From: Mesorhizobium sp. STM 4661
GTDB lineage: Bacteria; Pseudomonadota; Alphaproteobacteria; Rhizobiales; Rhizobiaceae
Direction of reading: 5' to 3'
DNA: 64,000 nt
Assembly: GCF_000359125.1 (NCBI RefSeq)
Contig: NZ_CAAF010000028.1
Location: 1-64,000, forward strand
The notes below the pieces were generated by a model. That model was not told the DNA's origin and made no database searches. It saw nothing but the letters and a program-made list of their open reading frames with translations. Position numbers and translations under genes: made by a program. Positions 11,134 through 20,547 of this stretch are shown here, piece by piece; within the stretch, counting starts at the first letter, position 1, and each line of letters begins with the position of its first letter.

Positions 11134-14100
11134 GTGGACCCGCGAAATAGTAATCCATCCCGTGTAACAGCTTTGCCGCAGGTGCAGGACGCCGGCTTGG
11201 AAGAGGATCAAGCGGTCCAGGCCAGGCAAGTGGGCGTTGAGCAGCACCTTGCCGAGGCCCGGAGGCTGTTCGATCAAGCTGACGAGTCGCCAACCAATCC
11301 AGAGGAGCTTCAGCGACTGGACCAGGGGCTCCGCGAAGTGCTTCAGCAATGGCAGGATGAGCAAGCAGCCTCGCCTTCTTTCAGCGCTGAGGTTCCCGAG
11401 GCGCTCCGGCCGCTGTTCGATGATCGAGCTCACCAGCCGCCAACCAATGCAGAGGAGCTTCTGCGACTGGAACAGGGGTTCCGCGAAGTGCTTCAGCAGC
11501 GGCAGGATGATCAAGCCGCCTCGTCTTCGCTCAGCAACCCAGGGATGCGTGCTGGACCGGAGGACCCCAATAGAAGCGTGTCGGAGGCTTTCGCAACATC
11601 TGGGCACGCCGGAGTTCAGGCCGCCGCCCCGCCAGTCTTGGCTGCCAGCCAACAGCAGATCCGGCCCTCGCCGGATGCGCTCGACCAGGGCAACCACCTG
11701 CCACCCCAGGGGGGCATCATCAACAATGAACATTCCACACCGCTGTTGCGGCCAGCGGAGAGGCAGAGGGCCGTGGATAGGCCGCAAGCCGTCGCCATTC
11801 AGCAGCAGCCGAGCGAAATTGGCAATTCAGGCGGCCGCATGCCGATGCAGCCCCCCATGCAGCAATTGGGTGAATTGCCATTGCAAGGGGTACCGGTTCA
11901 AGGGACAGGGTCCGAACACATCGGAAGGCTGCATGCGGGGGCCGCGCCCTCAGCAAGGTCCGAGGCGCCCCCGGCTGCGATCGAGGACTCCATAAATGTT
12001 TCGTTCGCCGTCCCCAAAGACTTCTCCCATGGGACTCAACGCGTCCCAGACGCGATGCTCCCTTTCTTGGACCGCCCTGGCCCCTTGCCGGATGCTGGCC
12101 AAGCGCGGCAAGCGGGCTTTGAGCAGCACGTGGCCGAGCCGCGCCGAGCCGACCCCGTTGCGAGTGGCGCCCGTGCTTCCCGCTATCACCATCTGTCCGG
12201 CGAACACCGGGACCTTATTGATAGAGCGATCGCCCACTCCCAGGAAAAATATAGCGAGACCACGGCCCGAAAATACACGTTTGCACTTCGCCGGTTGGCG
12301 AATGATCTCAGCGCTCGTGGCCAAGCGACCGATCTAAGAAATCACAAATCCCTGGTCGATCACGTCGGTGCTTTCTTTCCGAAAGACGTTGATATGAAGA
12401 GCGCGTTGAAGGCCCTGCGTGCGTATCATGAGCCGGGCTATTCAGCGACTGCTGGCGGCCCTGCTGCCAGCTATCCCCATCTGTCCGCCGAACACCGGGA
12501 CGTTATTGATAAGGCGATCGACCGCGCTGCGGCTCAGCAAAACCAGAGCGCGGACACGCTGCGAATATACTCGAATGCGCTTCGCCGATTGGCGAATGAT
12601 CTCGGCGCTCGTGGCCAAGCGACTGATCTAAAAAATCACCAATCCCTGGTCGATCACCTCGATACTTTCTTTCCGAATGACCAGAGCATTAAAACGGCGT
12701 TGAACGTCCTACGTGCGTATCATGATCCGGGCTATGCAGCGACTGGCTGGTGGCCAGCGGCGGTGCCTTCAAAGCCAGATGCGCGTATCTTGGAAAAATT
12801 AAGCAGTGACAGCGAGTTGGCCTTAAGCACCCGTGTCGTCTATGGTCGACTTCTTCGCAGATTTTCTGAGGAGCTTGAGAGTCGGGGCCAGACGATCTCT
12901 GGGCTGGATCACAATTCGCGGACCGAACTCGCCGAGGCGTTGTTTCCAGGCAACAAGAAACTCCGCTTGGCGCTGCAGCGGGTTCACAATGCGGAGGTTC
13001 CCGAGGCCTTGCGGCCGCTGTTCGATAATCGAGCTCACAAGCCGCCAACCAATCCAGAGGAGCTTCTGCGACTGGAACAGGGGTTCCGCGAAGTGCTTCA
13101 GCAGCGGCAGGATGATCAAGCCACCTCGTCTTCTTTCAGCGCGAAGGCTCCCGAGGCGCTCCGGCCGCTGGTCGATGATCGAGCTCACCAGCCGCCAACC
13201 AATGCAGAGGAGCTTCTGCGACTGGAACAGGGGCTCCGCGAAGTGCTTGAGCAGCGGCAGGATGAGCAAGCCACCTCGCCTTCTTTCAGCGCGGAGGTTC
13301 CCGAGGCGCTCCGGCCGCTGTTCGATGATCGAGCTCACCAGCCGCCAACCAATGCAGAGGAGCTTCTGCGACTGGAACAGGGGTTCCGCGAAGTGCTTCA
13401 GCAGCGGCAGGGTGATCAAGCCGCCTCATCTTTGTTTAGCAATCCAGGGATGCGTGCTGGACCGGAGGACCCCAACAGAAGCGTGTCGGACGCTTTCGCA
13501 AGCTCTGGGCACGCCGGAGTTCAGGCCGCCGCCCCGCCAGTCTTGGCTGCCAGCCAACAGCAGATCCGGCCCTCGCCGGATGCGCTTGACCAGGGCAACC
13601 ACCTGCCACCCCAGGGGGGCATCATCAACAACGAACATTCCACAGCGCTGTTCCGGCCAGCGAAGAGGCAGAGGGCCGTGGATAGGCCGCAAGCCGTCGC
13701 CATTCAGCAGCAGCCGAGCGAAATCGGCAATTCAGGCGGCCGCATGCCGATGCAGCCCCCCATGCAGCAATTGGGTGAATTGCCATTGGAAGGGGTACCG
13801 GTTCAAGGGACGGGGTCCGAACACATCGGAAGGCTGCATGCGGAGGCTGCGCCCTCCGCAAGGGCTGAGGCACCCCCCGCTGCCATCGAGAACTCCATAA
13901 ACGTCTCATTCGCCGTCCCCAAAGGCTTCTCCCATGGGACTCAACGCGTCCCAGACGCGATGCTCTCTTTCTTGGACCGCCCTGGCCCCTTGCCGGATGC
14001 TGGCCAAGCGCGGCAAGCGGGTTTTGAGCAGCACGTGGCCGAGCCGCGCCGAGCCGAACCTGTCGCGAGTGGCGCCCGTGCCACCGGCTATCCCCATTTG

Positions 14101-16683
14101 TCCGACGAACACCGGGACCTTATCGATAAGGCGATCGCCCACGCTGCGGCTCAGCAAAAATATAGCGAGAGCACGGTCCTAAAATACAGGTATGCACTTC
14201 GCCGATTGGCAAATGATCTCGGCGCTCGTGGCCAAGCGACTGATCTAAAAAATCACCAATCCCTGGTCGATCACCTCGATGCTTTCTTTCCGAAAAACGA
14301 TGATATGAAGAGGGCGTTGAACGTCCTGCGTGCGTATCATGAGCCGGGCTATTCAGCGACTGTTGGTGCCCCGGCTAACCGCTATCCCCACTTGTCCGAC
14401 GAACACCGGGACGTGATTGATAAGGCGATCGCCCATGCTGAGGCTCAGCAACACCATAGCGCGCCGACGCTCCGAATATACTCGTATGCGCTTCGCCGAT
14501 TGGCGAATGATCTCGGCGCTCGTGGCCAAGCGACTGATCTAAAAAATCACCAATCCCTGGTCGATCACCTCGATACCTTCTTTCCGAAAGACACTGACAT
14601 AAGGGATATAAGGCCGGCGTTGAACGTCCTGCGTGCGTATCATGAGCCGGGCTATTCAGCGACTGGCCGGTGGCCAGTGACGGTGCCTTCAAAGGCAGAT
14701 GCGCATGTCTTGGAACAAGTGACCAGTGACAGCAGCTTGGCCCCAAGCACCCGTGTTGTCTATGGTCATAGTCTTCGCAGATTTTCTGAGGCGCTTGAGA
14801 GGCGGGGCCGGACGATCTCTGGGCTGGATCATGATTCGCGGATCGAATTCGCCGAGGTGTTGTTTCCAGGCAACGATTATCTCCGCTTGGCGCTTGAACG
14901 GGTTCGCTATGCGAAGCCTGCGTCAGACAGGATCGTGGCGGACGCTTTGGCAGCGGCCGGCTCTGGGCACGCCGGAGTTGAGGCCGCCGCCCCGCCAGCG
15001 TTAGCTGTCAGCCAACACCGGCCCTGGCCGGATGCGCTTGACCAGGGCAACCTCCTGCCACCCGAGCGGTTCATCATCAACAATGAACATTCGACGGCGC
15101 CGTTGCGGCCGGCGGAGAGGCAGGGGACTGATAATCCGCAAAGCATCGCCATTCAGCAGCCGCCGAGCGAAGGCGGCCGCCTGCCGATGCAGCCCCCCAT
15201 GCAGCAGTTGGGTGGATTGCCATTGGCAGGGGTACCCGTTCAAGGCCCAGGGTCCGAACACATTGGAAGCCTGCATGCGGAGGCCGCGCCCTTTGCAAGG
15301 TCTGAGGCACCCCCCGCTGCCATCGAGAACTCCATAAACGTCTCATTCGCCGTGCCCAAAGGCTTCTCCCATGGGACTCAACTCGTCCCAGAGGCGATGC
15401 TCTCTTCCTTGTACCATTATGGCCTCTTGCCGGACGCGGACAAGCCGGAATGGAACTACGAGATTAAAGGCCACGGCTACACCGCCCGGAGGCCAGAGGA
15501 GGGTAATGACGTTTGGCTCCTCCATCGCGGAGCGATAAGGGAAGCTGGAGCGGCAGCAGTACCGGCAAGGGCTCCGGGACCCGCCTTGCCAGCGACCGCC
15601 AGGCTCTCAGACACCCATCTCGGTGTTCCGTTGGTCGATCTGACCACCTCCTCCGATGCACACATCGAAGCCCTTCCGTCAGGCTCGTCCAATCTCCCCC
15701 GGGGGGCGGTGCTCGGGGCCACCCAACTGCTGGGCGACGAACATATCCAGAGGGATTACGAATTCCTCGAGCAGCAACTGCAGCAGGCCGATCCAGCGCT
15801 CGCCGCCCGGACGCGGCTGGTCGATCCGTCGGTCTCCCATCTGCTGCGCCACATGGAGCAGCAAGACGCGCGAGGCACATTGCAGTCGATTTATGATCGA
15901 AACGCCGGCCCATCCGACTTCCTGTTCGTGCCAGTGAACGATGGGGTGGGTATTGACCGCGGCACCCATTGGTCGCTGCTCCTCGTAGATCGCCGCGATC
16001 CGGAAAGAGCGGTCGCCTATCACTACGACTCCATCCAGCAAAATGAACAGCGATACAACGACGCGCCTGCACGAAAGCTCGCTACAAGACTGGACGCGAC
16101 CCTGGTAACACCCGACATGGCGCAGCAGAAAAACGCTGTTGACTGCGGCGTCTTCGTGGTGGACGGCACGCGCGAGCTGGTTCGTCGATTGGCGAACGAA
16201 GAGCGGCCAGACCAGCAGCTGCCGCTGCACCTCAACTACCTCGTCGCCGATCGGCAGGCGCTGCAAAACCGACTGAGAGAGGGGCGCTTGCCGCACGAGC
16301 TTGCCGCAAGCCCTGCCGAAGCTTTGGCAGCAGCCGGGTCGCAGGTGCAACACGCCGCCTTGCAAGAGCAGCAAGCCAGACAGGTCGCGCCAGCGCCGTT
16401 GGAACGGCACTTGGGCCAGACGCGCGAGGCCGAGGACAAGCTGACGAGTACACTGCACAGGAGCAACCGCGTGAACAGCGAGGGCGTCATCATCAACACT
16501 GAACGTTACACAGCGCCGTTGAGACCAGCGAAAAGGCAAAGGACTGACAATTCGCAAAGCCTCGCCATCGGGCGGCAGCCGAGCGAGGCAAACACAACGT
16601 CCATCGGCCAAGCCTCCGATCAAGCCCGAGCGGACCTCATGGCTTCCTTCAGAAGCAGAGGGCGCTCCGACGCTGGGCGTTGA
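11134..16683 (+). CDS. Giant C48 (Ulp1/SUMO protease) T4SS effector, Msi059/NopD-like
   Basis: A 1849-residue effector starting at GTG. The protease domain is at about 1555-1715, with His1612 (THWSLLLVD), Asp1632 (YHYDS), Gln1665 and Cys1671 (QKNAVDCGVFV), the full C48 catalytic set for cutting SUMO or related modifiers. Just before it, PLVDLTTSSD (1499-1508) looks like a SUMO-interaction motif. RPAKRQRTD near 1800 resembles a nuclear import signal. The end, QARADLMASFRSRGRSDAGR, matches the tails of the two effectors upstream. Residues 85-1356 are built of two tandem units of about 635 residues, each with PEALRPLFDDRAHQPPTNAE helices, two 95-residue modules (HLS.EHRDVIDKAI...) that resemble SAM-like integrase N-domains, and a Pro/Gln-rich linker. 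From memory, R7A Msi059 and Bradyrhizobium NopD are relatives. Confidence 0.88.
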   Translation: MDPRNSNPSRVTALPQVQDAGLEEDQAVQARQVGVEQHLAEARRLFDQADESPTNPEELQRLDQGLREVLQQWQDEQAASPSFSAEVPEALRPLFDDRAHQPPTNAEELLRLEQGFREVLQQRQDDQAASSSLSNPGMRAGPEDPNRSVSEAFATSGHAGVQAAAPPVLAASQQQIRPSPDALDQGNHLPPQGGIINNEHSTPLLRPAERQRAVDRPQAVAIQQQPSEIGNSGGRMPMQPPMQQLGELPLQGVPVQGTGSEHIGRLHAGAAPSARSEAPPAAIEDSINVSFAVPKDFSHGTQRVPDAMLPFLDRPGPLPDAGQARQAGFEQHVAEPRRADPVASGARASRYHHLSGEHRDLIDRAIAHSQEKYSETTARKYTFALRRLANDLSARGQATDLRNHKSLVDHVGAFFPKDVDMKSALKALRAYHEPGYSATAGGPAASYPHLSAEHRDVIDKAIDRAAAQQNQSADTLRIYSNALRRLANDLGARGQATDLKNHQSLVDHLDTFFPNDQSIKTALNVLRAYHDPGYAATGWWPAAVPSKPDARILEKLSSDSELALSTRVVYGRLLRRFSEELESRGQTISGLDHNSRTELAEALFPGNKKLRLALQRVHNAEVPEALRPLFDNRAHKPPTNPEELLRLEQGFREVLQQRQDDQATSSSFSAKAPEALRPLVDDRAHQPPTNAEELLRLEQGLREVLEQRQDEQATSPSFSAEVPEALRPLFDDRAHQPPTNAEELLRLEQGFREVLQQRQGDQAASSLFSNPGMRAGPEDPNRSVSDAFASSGHAGVQAAAPPVLAASQQQIRPSPDALDQGNHLPPQGGIINNEHSTALFRPAKRQRAVDRPQAVAIQQQPSEIGNSGGRMPMQPPMQQLGELPLEGVPVQGTGSEHIGRLHAEAAPSARAEAPPAAIENSINVSFAVPKGFSHGTQRVPDAMLSFLDRPGPLPDAGQARQAGFEQHVAEPRRAEPVASGARATGYPHLSDEHRDLIDKAIAHAAAQQKYSESTVLKYRYALRRLANDLGARGQATDLKNHQSLVDHLDAFFPKNDDMKRALNVLRAYHEPGYSATVGAPANRYPHLSDEHRDVIDKAIAHAEAQQHHSAPTLRIYSYALRRLANDLGARGQATDLKNHQSLVDHLDTFFPKDTDIRDIRPALNVLRAYHEPGYSATGRWPVTVPSKADAHVLEQVTSDSSLAPSTRVVYGHSLRRFSEALERRGRTISGLDHDSRIEFAEVLFPGNDYLRLALERVRYAKPASDRIVADALAAAGSGHAGVEAAAPPALAVSQHRPWPDALDQGNLLPPERFIINNEHSTAPLRPAERQGTDNPQSIAIQQPPSEGGRLPMQPPMQQLGGLPLAGVPVQGPGSEHIGSLHAEAAPFARSEAPPAAIENSINVSFAVPKGFSHGTQLVPEAMLSSLYHYGLLPDADKPEWNYEIKGHGYTARRPEEGNDVWLLHRGAIREAGAAAVPARAPGPALPATARLSDTHLGVPLVDLTTSSDAHIEALPSGSSNLPRGAVLGATQLLGDEHIQRDYEFLEQQLQQADPALAARTRLVDPSVSHLLRHMEQQDARGTLQSIYDRNAGPSDFLFVPVNDGVGIDRGTHWSLLLVDRRDPERAVAYHYDSIQQNEQRYNDAPARKLATRLDATLVTPDMAQQKNAVDCGVFVVDGTRELVRRLANEERPDQQLPLHLNYLVADRQALQNRLREGRLPHELAASPAEALAAAGSQVQHAALQEQQARQVAPAPLERHLGQTREAEDKLTSTLHRSNRVNSEGVIINTERYTAPLRPAKRQRTDNSQSLAIGRQPSEANTTSIGQASDQARADLMASFRSRGRSDAGR
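11386..15000 (+). repeat. Two tandem units of about 1.9 kb inside the C48 effector gene
   Basis: Unit 1 starts at 11386 and unit 2 at 13291, with the same start (GAGGTTCCCGAGGCGCTCC). Matching landmarks are 1905 bases apart (the HLS modules at 12183 and 14088) or about 1923 apart (VPSK segments at 12762 and 14685). A third partial copy of the linker lies at about 14960-15400. Within the units, the 50-residue PEALRPL repeat occurs four times and the 95-residue module twice per unit. Near-identity of long stretches points to recent duplication. Confidence 0.85.
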
Positions 16684-16699
16684 GCTCGACGGCTAAGCA

Positions 16700-16830
16700 G
16701 AACAGCTCTTTTGGCGACGGAGAGGCTGATGCGATCTCCGGACCGGTAGCTCTCGCCGAAATTGATCAGACTGGCACTGTTGGAAGGCGATGTAGGCCTG
16801 GAACTCGCCGATCGCCAGCGAGGCGCTGAG
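16700..16830 (-). mobile_element. ISKra4-like transposase fragment
   Basis: The minus strand encodes ASLINFGESYRSGDRIS, matching the C-terminal ISKra4-family pattern (NYGERYRSG.x.IS). About 90 bases at 16729-16818 are clearly similar to 32544-32630, a longer remnant of the same element. The frame is broken and no ends were identified. Confidence 0.55.
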
Positions 16831-16949
16831 ACGATCGCCCACCTCAATAAGATCGAGGACGATATCCGCGGCCGATCGGCCGATGAAGGCCGTGCGACGC
16901 GTCGGGAAAATAGCCGCGCTATTGTCGCCATCTTGAACCTTGGCTGCGT

Positions 16950-17290
16950 GAAAGCTCGGCCTGATCGGTCAGAAGACCAAGGTTGCCGAGGCAATCCGCT
17001 ACACGCTCTCACGCTGCGAAGGCCTCTCGCGCTTCGTTGACGACGGTCGCACCGAGATCGACAACAACACCGTCGAGCGCTCAATCCGTCCGCAAGAACG
17101 CGCTCTTCGCCGGCTCGAACCGCGGTGCCGAACACTGGGCAGTCATTGCGTCGCTGATCGAAAGCTGCAGGCTCAATGGTGTCGAGTCACTCGGTTATCT
17201 CGCCGACGTCCTCACCACCAGGATCGTCAACAGCCATCCCAGCCAGATCGACGAGATGCTGCCTTGGGTCCGACATCCAGGCGCCGAGCT
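16950..17290 (+). pseudogene. IS66-family transposase (TnpC) C-terminal remnant
   Basis: One frame gives RYTLSRCEGLSRFVDDGRTE and IDNNTVERSIRP, and another continues with KNALFAGSNRGAEHWAVIAS then LNGVESLGYLADVL and HPSQIDEMLPW. Together they are the characteristic C-terminal part of the IS66 DDE transposase. The frame is broken after SIRP, where several residues are missing. It is a dead fragment between the effector block and virG. Confidence 0.8.
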
Positions 17291-17356
17291 AAAGGCCGCC
17301 AGAAAACACCGCCACGCTTCATCAGCCTCGTCAGCCAATCTCCAGAATAGCTCCTG

Positions 17357-18082
17357 TCACGCGGCCAAGGTGCCTCCGTAGCTAACGTCTACGTCAGCGT
17401 TGAAGAAATACCCTGCACCACGGCATGTCTTGACTAGCCTTGGATTGGCCGCATCAGCCTCCAGCTTTCGGCGCAAGCGCAAGATTAGGACATCGATACT
17501 TCGATCGTAGACCTCTTCTCCACGCACACGGCTCGCGAGCAAAAGCCGTTCTCTGGATAGGACATTGCGGGGGTTCTCCAGGAACGCGATCAGCAGGTTG
17601 AACTCACATGCGGTAAGCTTGACTTCGCCACGCTCCGCACAGATCAGTCGCCGCTGCTTGACGCTGAGCTTCCAGGCTCCGAACCGAAATGAGCGATGAT
17701 CTTTCGTTCGCGGACTGGAAATGCGCTGGCGTAGCCCTACTCGAATGCGGGCCAAGAACTCGCGCAGCCCGAAAGGCTTGGGGATGAAATCGGTTGCGCC
17801 GAGCTCCAGCGCAACGACTTTTTCCGCCTCATCAAGCCGGTCGCCGCTGATCACTATGATGGGTAAATCCGATTTTGTCGCCAGGTTGCGGACGATGGCA
17901 AGCCCATCCTCCCGGCCTAGGTTGAGGTCAACAACCACGAGATCGACTGGCTCATGCGATAGAACGTAGTTAAACTGCTTGCTATCGTTGACTGCGGTCA
18001 CCTTCAAGGCATGCATCATGAGATACTGGGAGATGAGGCGTCGCATTGCGGCATCATCGTCAATGACAAGAACATGTTTCAA
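17357..18082 (-). CDS. virG: VirG response regulator (OmpR type)
   Basis: A 241-residue two-component regulator that binds vir boxes. The receiver domain has the acidic pair DDD near residue 8 and the phospho-acceptor Asp in VVVDLNLGREDG near residue 52. The winged-helix DNA-binding domain occupies about 130-230 (LTACEFNLLIAFLENPRNVLS, YDRSIDVLILRLRRKLE). The sequence follows Agrobacterium VirG throughout, including the start MKHVLVIDDD and the end GGT.AA. The start codon is TTG, as I recall for Agrobacterium virG. It is transcribed away from virB, with 1.3 kb between them. Its presumed partner is the VirA kinase at 28931-31489, on the far side of virB. Confidence 0.95.
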   Translation of the reverse strand: MKHVLVIDDDAAMRRLISQYLMMHALKVTAVNDSKQFNYVLSHEPVDLVVVDLNLGREDGLAIVRNLATKSDLPIIVISGDRLDEAEKVVALELGATDFIPKPFGLREFLARIRVGLRQRISSPRTKDHRSFRFGAWKLSVKQRRLICAERGEVKLTACEFNLLIAFLENPRNVLSRERLLLASRVRGEEVYDRSIDVLILRLRRKLEADAANPRLVKTCRGAGYFFNADVDVSYGGTLAA

Positions 18083-19384
18083 CGGCTCACCTTCAATCTT
18101 GAATCCCCTTGTCTAAAGCTGTTGCCGAGCAACCCTTGGGGCACCGACGCAGAACAGCTGCCCCTTGCTACCACTCGCGGGTGCGTGCGGCCAATGTGAG
18201 GCCGTTGCTCGGCCTGGTCTTTTCATCCACAGCGAATTGACCGCATCCAGGCAGCCGGTGGCCACCACACATCTGCAAGCGCCGGTGTGACCCTGCCGTG
18301 TGGTCCTTCGCTTATTCGCGAGCTCCGCCGTTGGTGCAGGCCTGCCAACACCACTTGATTGCGACGGCACGGACGCTCGGTCGCTTGCCATGTCCTTGCA
18401 TCTTCTTCGCGTTTCTGGCGCTTGCGGACCTGGATCACCTCGAAATCCTCCCGCTCGTGCGTGCGGCTCGGACGCGGTGGAGCAGCGCGGCGTTTGACTG
18501 ATCGCAGAGGCGGTTGGCCGAAGAACGGCCGTGAGTCGCTATAGTGACCTTGTGCCAACGGTATGTCTCCTGCCCAAGGCAGGTCATTGGGAGGTGGCCG
18601 GCGGCGCCAATCCTGTTCCGAGCGATCGGCAGGTCCGGTTGCGGTTACCTTGCGAGCTAACATTTCTCGGTTGAATGCAATACCTTTCCTTTTGAGCCTG
18701 TCACTGTACTTGTCGAGAGCGCTGTCGGACTGCGTCAATCCGCCTGCGGTTTCTGCCGATGGGACTGTGCGTGACCCACCAGTTCGCGGCGCGGCCGAAC
18801 AGCTGAACCAGGTCTCGCACCAGGCCGGCTGCGCCGCCACGTCTTCCCAGTTGACCCTCGTCCCGCGTATTTGCGCCTCCGACGAGCTTCGCGGACGAAC
18901 TCGCGGTTTCAACCAATGCCTGAATATGCAGGGCGCATGGCTGTCTCTTGCAACAACGGCAGCATGTCGCAACATTGGGCAGCTCGGCGCCCTAGTCGGT
19001 TCTCGCGTTCGATCGACCCAAGCTTCCGCAGCCTGAGATGAACCCGCCAAGCTCCCCATTTTGTCCTTCGGCCAGGCGCTGACACAAGATTCCATCACCG
19101 CCCATGCCAAGTCGCGGTTGACGCTGCAAGAGCAACGGACAGCCGGGACGGGCAATCCCGCGCTGGAATGATCCGCCGCGATGGTCGAGATGTGCCGGCT
19201 GATCGCGCCCGCGCAACCCGCGCATGCGCAAGGTGCCCATGCACCCGGACACGAACAAGCTCTTTGCTTCAGTTGAAACCGAAAAAGCTGAACTTGAACA
19301 TCACGCAGTAACAAACCTGCCCGATAAGCGCGTGCCGGACAGGGCCAGAACCGGTCCGGACGCTTCGAAAGGTAGGGGATAGGA
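18083..19384. other. 1.3-kb virG-virB1 interval with no certain gene
   Basis: No intact known gene was recognised. The minus strand stays open for 437 codons (19536 down to 18223). Part of it, about 18350-18700, reads like genuine protein with a basic patch (QVRKRQKREEDA, preceded by SVKRRAAPPRPSRTHERED) that could be the NLS-bearing tail of a lost effector or relaxase; I cannot name it. The right end is the virB promoter region with a vir box at 19268. Confidence 0.4.
19268..19279 (+). promoter_or_regulatory. vir box upstream of virB1
   Basis: TTCAGTTGAAAC matches the vir-box consensus TNCAATTGAAAY at all but one position. It lies 106 bases before the virB1 ATG, the usual kind of position for VirG activation of the virB operon. 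The identity follows from consensus and place; binding is not shown. Confidence 0.7.
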
Positions 19385-20167
19385 ATGTTTATTGCAGCTT
19401 GGCCGCTGGCCATCGCCCTGTTGACATCCATGTCATTCCCAGCCGAGCCCGCGCCACTTTCGCCCCGTGAATTCCACGGCCTGTCGCGCAAATGCGCTCC
19501 CTGGGTTGCGCCGTCCACGCTCGCCGCGATTGCCAAAATTGAAAGTGGCTTTGAAACGCTGGTGGCTCATGACAACACCACAGGTGAGCAGCTTCGCTGG
19601 ATAGACCGCCTGGAAGCGACGCGGGGCATCAAGAACCGCCTCGAAGCACAACATTCTGTCGATGTCGGATTGATGCAGATAAACAGCAAGAACTTTTCCT
19701 TCCTCAATCTCACGCCGGAAAAGGCTTTCGAGCCCTGCGCCTCGCTATCGGCCGCCGCCCACTTGCTTGAAAGCCGGTATGCCGGCGGCACGACTGCTCC
19801 GGCGCAGCAACTGGCGCTTCGCCGTGCCATCTCGGCCTACAACACGGGCGACGTCACGCGTGGCTTCACCAACGGTTATGTACGCAAGGTCGAGTCGGCC
19901 GCAAAGGACATCGCGAGTCATCTCGAGCGAACGCTGGAGCCGACCGCTCCAGATGCGCCACACCTTGAGGCATCCGGTCGGAAAGCCGTGCCGGCTCTGC
20001 TCCAACAGAGCCAACAGGCCAATGGAAAGCAGCCCAAACAAAATTCTTGGGACATCTGGGGCTCGTATGAGTCAAACCGCTCCGGGGCCGATCCCTCCGG
20101 TCCGACAGGCAGCCAGGCTGCGGAAGAGCGGGAACCCTCGAACCCGAACAAACTCGTATTCGATTGA
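19385..20167 (+). CDS. virB1: VirB1 lytic transglycosylase
   Basis: A 260-residue periplasmic enzyme that opens peptidoglycan for assembly of the VirB channel. A signal peptide covers roughly residues 1-20 (LAIALLTSMSFPAEPAP). The SLT domain includes the catalytic Glu in AAIAKIESGFE near residue 57, followed by VDVGLMQINSKNF and ISAYNTGD. It is the first gene of the virB operon, and virB2 starts 14 bases downstream. The C-terminal 60 residues are low-complexity. Confidence 0.93.
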   Translation: MFIAAWPLAIALLTSMSFPAEPAPLSPREFHGLSRKCAPWVAPSTLAAIAKIESGFETLVAHDNTTGEQLRWIDRLEATRGIKNRLEAQHSVDVGLMQINSKNFSFLNLTPEKAFEPCASLSAAAHLLESRYAGGTTAPAQQLALRRAISAYNTGDVTRGFTNGYVRKVESAAKDIASHLERTLEPTAPDAPHLEASGRKAVPALLQQSQQANGKQPKQNSWDIWGSYESNRSGADPSGPTGSQAAEEREPSNPNKLVFD

Positions 20168-20181
20168 ACCATGGAGATACA

Positions 20182-20547
20182 ATGATGAAGCCATTCAAAA
20201 TACTTCGTGCGCTTAAAACGCGTGTTCCTTCGCCTTTTTCCATGCTGCGCACGACGGCTGAATATGTACCGGCGGCTGCTGCAGGCGCCGCGTGGACGGT
20301 CTTCTCCATCGGGCCAGCCTCGGCTCAGGTGACCGGAGGGACGGATCCCGCCAAGATGGTCCAGAATATCTGCACCTTCATACTTGGCCCCTTCGGACAA
20401 TCACTGGCCGTGCTCGGACTCGTGGCCATCGGCATCTCTTGGATGTTCGGTCGTGCTTCACTTGGCTTGGTTGCGGGTGTCGTTGGAGGGATCGTCATCA
20501 TGTTCGGCGCAAGCTTCCTGGGCAAGGCGCTCATAGGCGGTGGCTGA
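20182..20547 (+). CDS. virB2: VirB2 T-pilus major pilin
   Basis: A 121-residue pre-pilin. A long signal sequence ends near residue 48 (SIGPASAQ), after which the mature pilin has two hydrophobic helices (CTFILGPFGQSLAVLGLVAI and LVAGVVGGIVIMFGASFLG). An earlier in-frame ATG lies at 20164, but GGAG precedes the ATG at 20182, and the family N-terminus fits it. The stop overlaps the virB3 start (TGATG). Confidence 0.92.
   Translation: MMKPFKILRALKTRVPSPFSMLRTTAEYVPAAAAGAAWTVFSIGPASAQVTGGTDPAKMVQNICTFILGPFGQSLAVLGLVAIGISWMFGRASLGLVAGVVGGIVIMFGASFLGKALIGGG

Noticed and set aside
11134..16683. Reading the 95-residue modules as working integrase domains
   Set aside because: They resemble only the SAM-like N-domain; no tyrosine-recombinase catalytic domain follows, and the protein ends in a C48 protease and T4SS tail.
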